Assembly: GCA_945874665.1 (NCBI GenBank)
Contig: CAMCHJ010000015.1
Span: 1-47,078, forward strand
Direction of reading: 5' to 3'
DNA from: Chitinophaga pinensis
Lineage (GTDB): Bacteria > Bacteroidota > Bacteroidia > UBA7662
Length of the DNA stretch: 47,078 bases
Every line of letters begins with the position of its first letter. Positions within the stretch are counted from its first letter, which is position 1. The notes beneath the pieces are model-generated. The model was not told the DNA's origin, searched no databases, and was given only the letters and a program-made list of their open reading frames with translations. Positions 42,463 through 47,078 of this stretch are shown piece after piece. A program made the translations under genes and the position numbers.

Positions 42463-43083
42463 TTAAAATTTAAGCCAATAAGGGAACATGGCAAGTAACA
42501 TACAGCCTATCCCGAGGAAATAGCCTGCGTAAATTTGTTTCGGACTGTGTGCTTGTAGCTGCAAACGAGCACTACCCACAATGCCTGCAAAGATAATCGC
42601 AAAAAGCAAAGGTAAAAATACGGGTTGCTGCGCGCTGTGGTGCAAGGCAAAAATGAAGGCTACAAGGCCACCCATGCCAATGGCATGCGCACTGATTTTC
42701 CAGCGCCGGTTTATATACCAAGCTGCCAACACGGCAAGCATCGCCCCCACAGCACTCATTACCAGTACATTGGCAACGCCCATGCGGCGAAAAACAAACA
42801 CCAAACTCGCCAAACAAAGGGCTTGAATAAGGTAGGGCAAATTGCGTTCGCTCCGCTCTTCTACCATCACCGAGCTCACTTTATTGAAGCGCATGAGCAA
42901 AAAAATGGCGCCCATGGGTAACGCTGTAGCCATCACAAAAACTTGCAATAAGACCATTATTTGTAGTTGCGGGGGATAATAAAGCAGTTCAAAAGGCTGC
43001 AGCCAAAAGGCAAGCAAAGCCACAAAGGTGGGTAGAAAGATGGGGTGAAAAAACCCAGACCAAAACAACGACCAGCCGCGCAT
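42463..43083 (-). CDS. PAP2-like membrane phosphatase family protein
   Basis: A 206-residue inner-membrane protein with about six hydrophobic segments. The three PAP2 signature regions are visible but altered: K68 and R80 in NKVSSVMVEERSERNLPY, SAHA (131-134) in place of PSGH, and SARLQLQAHSPKQIYAGYFLG (R173, H179), where Q183 replaces the usual aspartate of SRx5Hx3D. It may be a lipid-phosphate phosphatase such as those acting on undecaprenyl pyrophosphate, or a non-catalytic relative. The ATG at 43083 overlaps the rpoN stop by one base (TGATG), a TTG one codon earlier being less likely. Confidence 0.7.
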   Translation of the reverse strand: MRGWSLFWSGFFHPIFLPTFVALLAFWLQPFELLYYPPQLQIMVLLQVFVMATALPMGAIFLLMRFNKVSSVMVEERSERNLPYLIQALCLASLVFVFRRMGVANVLVMSAVGAMLAVLAAWYINRRWKISAHAIGMGGLVAFIFALHHSAQQPVFLPLLFAIIFAGIVGSARLQLQAHSPKQIYAGYFLGIGCMLLAMFPYWLKF

Positions 43084-44555
43084 CAAAGCTCTTTACGAAG
43101 GCGGGCAACGGGAATGCCGAGCTGCTCGCGGTATTTAGCCACAGTACGTCGGGCAATGTTGTATCCTTTTTCGTTGAGCATTTCGCCCAATTTATCGTCG
43201 CTCAAAGGCTTACGCTTTTGCTCCGCACCAATCAAATCGGTTAAAATCTGCTTCACTTCCTTGCTCGAAGCCTCCTCACCGCTGTCGGTCATGATGCCTT
43301 CGCTAAAAAACGACTTGAGTAAAAAGGTGCCGAACTCTGTTTGTACATATTTACTATTGGCCACGCGTGAGATGGTGGAGATGTCGAGGTTCACCTTGTC
43401 AGCGATGTCTTTTAAAATCATGGGCCGGAGTTTGGTTTGGTCGCCAGTAAGAAAAAACTCGTGCTGGTGGTCCATAATGGCATCCATGGTGCTGAGCAAA
43501 GTGTGTTGCCGCTGGCGGATGGCATCAATGAACCATTTGGCTGAGTCGAGCTTCTGTTTCACAAAAGTAACGGCCTCTTTCATTTTCTTATCGCCTTTTT
43601 CAGCCTTCTCATAATGCCTAAACATGTCCTTATAGGTATCGCTGATGCGCAAATCGGGGGCATTGCGGGCGTTTAAGCGCAGTTGCAGCACGCCATCTTC
43701 GTTGTGTATCACAAAATCGGGAATCACCTGCAGCACTTTGCTGTGGTCTTGCTGGGTGTTACCGGGCCGAGGATTGAGTCGAATGATTTCATGGTGCGCT
43801 GCGCGCATCGCCTGCTCGTCGAGGTTCAAGCTGCGCGCAATTTTGTCGAAATGCTTTTTGGTGTATTCGTCGAAAAAACGGGTGAGTATTCGGATGGCAT
43901 CGTAGGAGGCCGGGTGGTCGGCTCGGCGCTCCAACTGCAGCAGCAAACATTCTTGGAGGTCGCGAGCACCCACCCCGGCAGGGTCAAAGGTTTGTATCAC
44001 CCCAAGCATGCGCTCCACAACGGCTTGCTCAACCATTACATTTTGAGTAAAGGCGAGGTCATCTACCAACGATGTTAATGGTCGGCGCAAATACCCATCC
44101 TCGTCGATACTGCCCACCAACTGCTGTCCAACCAAAAAATCTTCATCACTCAATGCCAGCAAGTGTAATTGGTCGGTGAGCTGCTCGTGAAAACTATCCA
44201 CCACACTGATGGCTGGGTGATAGTCCTTTTCATCTTCATCGCTCCGGTAATTGTTATCGTCGAGTTTGTACTCTGGCGTATCGTCACCATCAAGGTATTC
44301 GCTCACATCCACGTCGGCATTGGAGGTTTCCTCGTACTCGTCAGGCGTGTCCGAGACCCGCTCCTCATCCAAATCGCTGTACTCATCCACCACAGGTTGA
44401 TCCTCCCAGCCTTCTTCCAGCGCAGGATTCTCCTCCAACTCCTCCTTGATCCGCTGCTCCAGCATAGCTGTGGGTACCTGCAACAGTTTGATGAACTGAA
44501 TTTGTTGCGGGGAAAGCTTCTGAAGTAATTTTTGCTGTAGCGTTTGCTTTAGCAT
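43083..44555 (-). CDS. rpoN: RNA polymerase sigma-54 factor
   Basis: A 490-residue sigma-54, the sigma factor that needs AAA+ enhancer-binding proteins for open-complex formation. Region I is the N-terminal glutamine/leucine-rich LKQTLQQKLLQKLSPQQIQFIKLLQ. Region II is long and acidic (about 45-125). Region III holds the core-binding domain (FDPAGVGARDLQECLLLQLE), the helix-turn-helix (LKDIADKVNLDISTISRVANSKYVQT) and the RpoN box ARRTVAKYR (468-476). No activator gene or -24/-12 site is apparent in the window. It is first gene of the rpoN-PAP2-hydratase unit and divergent from asnS. Confidence 0.96.
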   Translation of the reverse strand: MLKQTLQQKLLQKLSPQQIQFIKLLQVPTAMLEQRIKEELEENPALEEGWEDQPVVDEYSDLDEERVSDTPDEYEETSNADVDVSEYLDGDDTPEYKLDDNNYRSDEDEKDYHPAISVVDSFHEQLTDQLHLLALSDEDFLVGQQLVGSIDEDGYLRRPLTSLVDDLAFTQNVMVEQAVVERMLGVIQTFDPAGVGARDLQECLLLQLERRADHPASYDAIRILTRFFDEYTKKHFDKIARSLNLDEQAMRAAHHEIIRLNPRPGNTQQDHSKVLQVIPDFVIHNEDGVLQLRLNARNAPDLRISDTYKDMFRHYEKAEKGDKKMKEAVTFVKQKLDSAKWFIDAIRQRQHTLLSTMDAIMDHQHEFFLTGDQTKLRPMILKDIADKVNLDISTISRVANSKYVQTEFGTFLLKSFFSEGIMTDSGEEASSKEVKQILTDLIGAEQKRKPLSDDKLGEMLNEKGYNIARRTVAKYREQLGIPVARLRKEL

Positions 44556-44582
44556 AGTTTTTGTGGCAGATTATTGGTCGCA

Positions 44583-44621
44583 TAAAAATACAATTGTCAT
44601 TGTATTAAATCGCTATTTTTG
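44583..44621. promoter_or_regulatory. Divergent rpoN/asnS promoters around a perfect palindrome
   Basis: Arms AATACAAT (44587-44594) and ATTGTATT (44599-44606) form a perfect 8+8 inverted repeat with a 4-base spacer TGTC. The left arm overlaps a minus-strand TATTTTTA (44583-44590, candidate -7 of rpoN). The plus-strand TATTTTTG (44614-44621), an exact -7 box, serves asnS, and a TTG (44594-44596) inside the palindrome is 17 bases upstream of it. The position suits an operator that controls both genes, or one; no regulator is known. Confidence 0.5.
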
Positions 44622-44645
44622 GGGGTTTTTTAATGAGAATCGAAT

Positions 44646-46160
44646 ATGACCATCGAGCGACTGAGTACAGCGGTTGGACAAACAATTACCCTTCAAGGCT
44701 GGGTAATGGGCAAGCGCACAGGTAAAGGACTTATATTTTTAATAGTTAGAGACGGCTCCGGCCTTTGTCAGTGCATTGTAGACGAAAACAAAGTTGACAC
44801 GCCTCTTTTTGAAGATGCCAAGCGCATTACGCAAGAGAGTTCTTTGCGCATTACCGGCCAAGTGGTGGCCGATGAACGGCAAATAGGCGGCTATGAATTG
44901 CACGTGAGCGGGCTCGAAATTGTGAGCTTAAGTCAAGACTTCCCCATCACCCCCAAGGAGCATGGTATAGACTTTTTGATGGACCACCGCCATTTGTGGT
45001 TGCGTTCAAAGCGGCAGTGGGCCATTATGCGCATCCGCAATACCATCATCATGGCTATCCACGAGTTTTTTCAAGGGGAAGGCTTCCTTCAAACCGACGC
45101 ACCCATTTTTACGGGCAATGCTGTAGAAGGCACCTCCACCTTGTTTGAGACCGATTTTTATGGCCAGCCGGCATATTTGAGTCAGAGCGGACAGCTTTAT
45201 GGTGAGGCGATGGCCATGGCTTTTGGCAAGATTTACACCTTTGGCCCGACTTTCCGCGCCGAAAAATCGAAAACCCGTCGGCACCTCAGCGAGTTTTGGA
45301 TGATTGAGCCGGAGATGGCTTTTCACGACCTCGACATGAACATGGACACCATTGAGCGCTTCCTGCGTTTTGTGGTATTGAAAGTGTTGGATAAAAATAC
45401 CGTGGAGCTCGATATGATTGGGCGCGATACCACGGTACTCAAGCAAATCACTGAGCCGTTTCCGCGCATTACCTACGAAGATGCTGTGAAAATTCTCAAA
45501 GGCGAGCTCGAAGTGGATGGCAAAAACGCCATCAAAACCTTAGAAGCAGATTTGGTGGAAGTACAAGCACGCATTGCAGCCATCCAAGTAGAAATGGCTG
45601 ATCGCGAGGCTAAAATCGCCACTCCTGGGATGAAAAAAGGCGAAATCGGCTTCCACCAGTCAAAAATCCAGCAGCTCAAAGAAGAGCTCAGCGAGCAGGA
45701 AGAAGCCGCACGTAACATCCCCGTTTGGTTAAAAAGCGCACGCGATTTCCGCATGGGCAACGACTTTGGTGGCTCCGACGAAACGGTGCTCACCCGTTTG
45801 TTCAACACACCCATCATGGTGTACAACTGGCCGCATGAAGTAAAAGCCTTTTACATGAAACGCGACGAGCAAGACCCACGTTGGGCTAAGGGCGTAGACG
45901 TTCTGGCGCCCGAAGGCTACGGTGAGATTGTAGGAGGAGGCGAGCGCGAAACGCAGCTCGACTTACTTATTGAAAAAATACACGAGCACGAATTGCCGAT
46001 GGCGGCATTTGAGTGGTACCTCGACTTGCGCAGGTTTGGATCGGTGCCACACGCTGGCTTTGGTTTGGGCTTGGAACGTTTGGTGGCTTGGACCTGCAAA
46101 TTGCCGCATGTGCGCGAAACCATTCCTTTCCCACGGATGTACGGTCGCATTGCACCGTAA
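44646..46160 (+). CDS. asnS: Asparaginyl-tRNA synthetase with internal coiled-coil insertion
   Basis: A 504-residue class IIb aminoacyl-tRNA synthetase that charges tRNA(Asn). The N-terminal OB fold (about 10-95) binds the anticodon; KEHGIDFLMDHRHLWLRSKRQW is diagnostic of AsnRS as against AspRS. Motif 2 is FRAEKSKTRRHLSEFWMIEPEM (203-224) and motif 3 GFGLGLERLVAW (471-482). Between them, residues about 285-358 form a charged helical insertion (LEADLVEVQARIAAIQVEMA, then QSKIQQLKEELSEQEEAA), predicted coiled coil. This explains the length above the usual 430-470. Known relatives from a few other bacteria may share it. The gene is monocistronic, with its own -7 box and terminator. Confidence 0.93.
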   Translation: MTIERLSTAVGQTITLQGWVMGKRTGKGLIFLIVRDGSGLCQCIVDENKVDTPLFEDAKRITQESSLRITGQVVADERQIGGYELHVSGLEIVSLSQDFPITPKEHGIDFLMDHRHLWLRSKRQWAIMRIRNTIIMAIHEFFQGEGFLQTDAPIFTGNAVEGTSTLFETDFYGQPAYLSQSGQLYGEAMAMAFGKIYTFGPTFRAEKSKTRRHLSEFWMIEPEMAFHDLDMNMDTIERFLRFVVLKVLDKNTVELDMIGRDTTVLKQITEPFPRITYEDAVKILKGELEVDGKNAIKTLEADLVEVQARIAAIQVEMADREAKIATPGMKKGEIGFHQSKIQQLKEELSEQEEAARNIPVWLKSARDFRMGNDFGGSDETVLTRLFNTPIMVYNWPHEVKAFYMKRDEQDPRWAKGVDVLAPEGYGEIVGGGERETQLDLLIEKIHEHELPMAAFEWYLDLRRFGSVPHAGFGLGLERLVAWTCKLPHVRETIPFPRMYGRIAP

Positions 46161-46180
46161 ACCACGCAAACATCCCCATA

Positions 46181-46216
46181 AAAAAACCCGCACCGATTAC
46201 TCGGTGCGGGTTTTTT
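46181..46216. terminator. Bidirectional terminator between asnS and the rhodopsin gene
   Basis: A perfect 16-bp stem, AAAAAACCCGCACCGA (46181-46196) with its complement (46201-46216), closing a TTAC loop. T runs follow in both directions, so it ends asnS and the convergent rhodopsin gene. Confidence 0.92.
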
Positions 46217-46232
46217 ATTGTGGCTGAATAAA

Positions 46233-46997
46233 TTAAGCTGCCTTCTTAGAAGAAGAAACGGCCATTTGGTAAACTACCAAACCAAAACCGATTTTGTTCA
46301 CCGCGTCACCGAGGTTGTACATCAAATCGATGTTGAGTGAGCCAGCCATACCTGCCATCAAATTACCCGGCATCAACATATAGCCGATAGGGTAAATCGC
46401 CCAACCTACCAATACGAAGTTGCGAAGCAAACGGATAGCCTTCTGCAAATTGGCATCGCCTGAAGCTTGTGCCATTTTAGCTACGCTACCTGCAGTTGCT
46501 TCGTACACGATACCAGCCCAACCTACAGTAGAGATGATACCCCAAAGGATAGTCTGCTCAGGCTGAATGGCTTCGCCGATGTAACCAGCTACAAGCATCA
46601 ATACGCTGTAACCAATCATCTTCCAAAGCAACGACTGCTTTGCACCGTATGGACGGAGCAACAAGAAGAACTCCACACACATCAAAGGCACAGTAAGTGT
46701 CCAGTCGATGTAGCGGAACTGGGTTGGTGAAGGGTTGATGTAAGTCGCGCCCTCAATGAGATTGTTAGCAACGGCTGCCAAATAGTAGTCGCGCATGTAA
46801 TAATAGTGCGCGGCGGCTATCATGGTAATCAAACCACTAACCAACAATGAAGTCTTCCACTTGCCGTCAACATTACTTCTTTCAAAGAAGAAGAAGACTG
46901 ATGCGGCAAACATGGCCATCAGACCCACAAAGAATGTGAATCCGGTTACATCCCCTGGCTGCAGGGTAGATGATAGAAAAATGTAAGCTGTTTTCAT
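46233..46997 (-). CDS. Proteorhodopsin-type light-driven proton pump
   Basis: A 254-residue seven-helix microbial rhodopsin. Retinal binds K235 in helix G (NLGDAVNKIGFG). Helix C reads RYIDWTLTVPLMCVEF: D98 (proton acceptor), T102 and E109 (proton donor) give the DTE motif of outward proton pumps, against NDQ of sodium pumps and NTQ or TSA of chloride pumps. H64 in AAAHYYYMRD matches the proteorhodopsin histidine paired with the acceptor. M106, at the tuning position (105 in proteorhodopsin), predicts green absorption. G153 in LWGIIST aligns with W138 of bacteriorhodopsin and F152 of green proteorhodopsin, and equals the glycine of carotenoid-binding xanthorhodopsin. The ATG at 46997 is preferred to a TTG three codons earlier. 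No blh or crt genes lie in the window. Confidence 0.96.
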   Translation of the reverse strand: MKTAYIFLSSTLQPGDVTGFTFFVGLMAMFAASVFFFFERSNVDGKWKTSLLVSGLITMIAAAHYYYMRDYYLAAVANNLIEGATYINPSPTQFRYIDWTLTVPLMCVEFFLLLRPYGAKQSLLWKMIGYSVLMLVAGYIGEAIQPEQTILWGIISTVGWAGIVYEATAGSVAKMAQASGDANLQKAIRLLRNFVLVGWAIYPIGYMLMPGNLMAGMAGSLNIDLMYNLGDAVNKIGFGLVVYQMAVSSSKKAA

Positions 46998-47078
46998 GAA
47001 CAACAATTTTTTAGGTTAGGGAAAGTACAAACTTTTTTGACAAAGGTTTGAATTTTTTATATATATTTATTTTTATAT
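46998..47078 (-). promoter_or_regulatory. Upstream region of the rhodopsin gene
   Basis: AT-rich leader and promoter region. The only -7-like element is TACTTTCC (47021-47028 on the minus strand), one or two mismatches from TAnnTTTG, 23 bases before the ATG. TTTG occurs 13 bases further upstream, too close for a normal -33. Rhodopsin regulation by light cannot be judged from here. Confidence 0.3.

Noticed and set aside
45006-45446. A 146-codon frame antisense to asnS
   Set aside because: Overlaps motif 2 of AsnRS on the other strand; no start signal or family match.
1-47078. CRISPR array, insertion sequence, prophage, toxin-antitoxin or biosynthetic cluster
   Set aside because: No regularly spaced repeats, transposase, integrase, terminal repeats or clustered tailoring genes were seen; genes are housekeeping or single envelope proteins.

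Overview
The window looks like ordinary chromosome of a free-living Bacteroidota bacterium. Evidence visible in the sequence: three secreted proteins with type IX secretion (T9SS) C-terminal signals (two type A, one gliding-motility/type B), a DUF4270 lipoprotein, a stand-alone starch-synthase-like domain beside panC, a TonB C-terminal domain, and a recurrent TAnnTTTG promoter -7 element with almost no Shine-Dalgarno signal. A proteorhodopsin-type proton pump at the right edge suggests a sunlit aquatic habitat. The class (Saprospiria- or Chitinophagia-like) is only a guess. I see no rRNA, tRNA, CRISPR array, insertion sequence or prophage.

Layout. 1-4.5 kb: the end of a TonB-like protein, two terminators, then sucA-odhB (2-oxoglutarate dehydrogenase E1 and E2) on the minus strand. 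4.7-6.8 kb: a divergent pair, an FAD oxidoreductase of the geranylgeranyl-reductase type and a TIGR01777 epimerase. 6.9-11.5 kb: minus-strand envelope genes (NlpC/P60 hydrolase, an amidohydrolase lipoprotein and a GH13 amylase lipoprotein, the last two overlapping). 11.5-18.4 kb: small housekeeping genes (3HCDH-like, ridA, a WG-repeat protein, pyrR-like, ettA, a GNAT-like protein, trmH, a methyltransferase). 18.5-21.3 kb: a TetR regulator followed by prs-rplY-pth. 21.4-27.5 kb: a T9SS cargo protein, then the minus-strand operon of a GT5-like protein, DUF4270 and glmS. 27.6-34.1 kb: the plus-strand run panC-panD-flippase-rfaE2-T9SS(type B)-rmuC. 34.2-41.6 kb: a TerB-DnaJ protein, a membrane protein, a pepF-like peptidase, a T9SS protein with CxxCH, a GH53 galactanase lipoprotein and a FAH-family protein. 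41.7-44.6 kb: the operon rpoN-PAP2-enoyl-CoA hydratase. 44.6-47.0 kb: asnS converging on the rhodopsin gene, with a perfect bidirectional terminator between them.

How the genes fit together. The cell envelope and polymer use (GH13, GH53, NlpC/P60, T9SS cargo, rfaE2 heptose activation, glmS for UDP-GlcNAc) and central metabolism or translation (sucAB, prs, panCD, asnS, pth, rplY, ettA, trmH) dominate. I did not find a clearly undescribed multi-gene system. The most interesting signals are: (i) the rhodopsin has a glycine (G153) at the position that forms the carotenoid-antenna window in xanthorhodopsin; (ii) a recurring TAnnTTTG-like box ends exactly four bases, the last always C, before ATG in several genes, suggesting leaderless mRNAs; (iii) a roughly 70-residue coiled-coil insertion in AsnRS; (iv) a perfect 8+8 palindrome between the divergent rpoN and asnS promoters; (v) a truncated, motif-less starch-synthase-like protein locked into an envelope operon.
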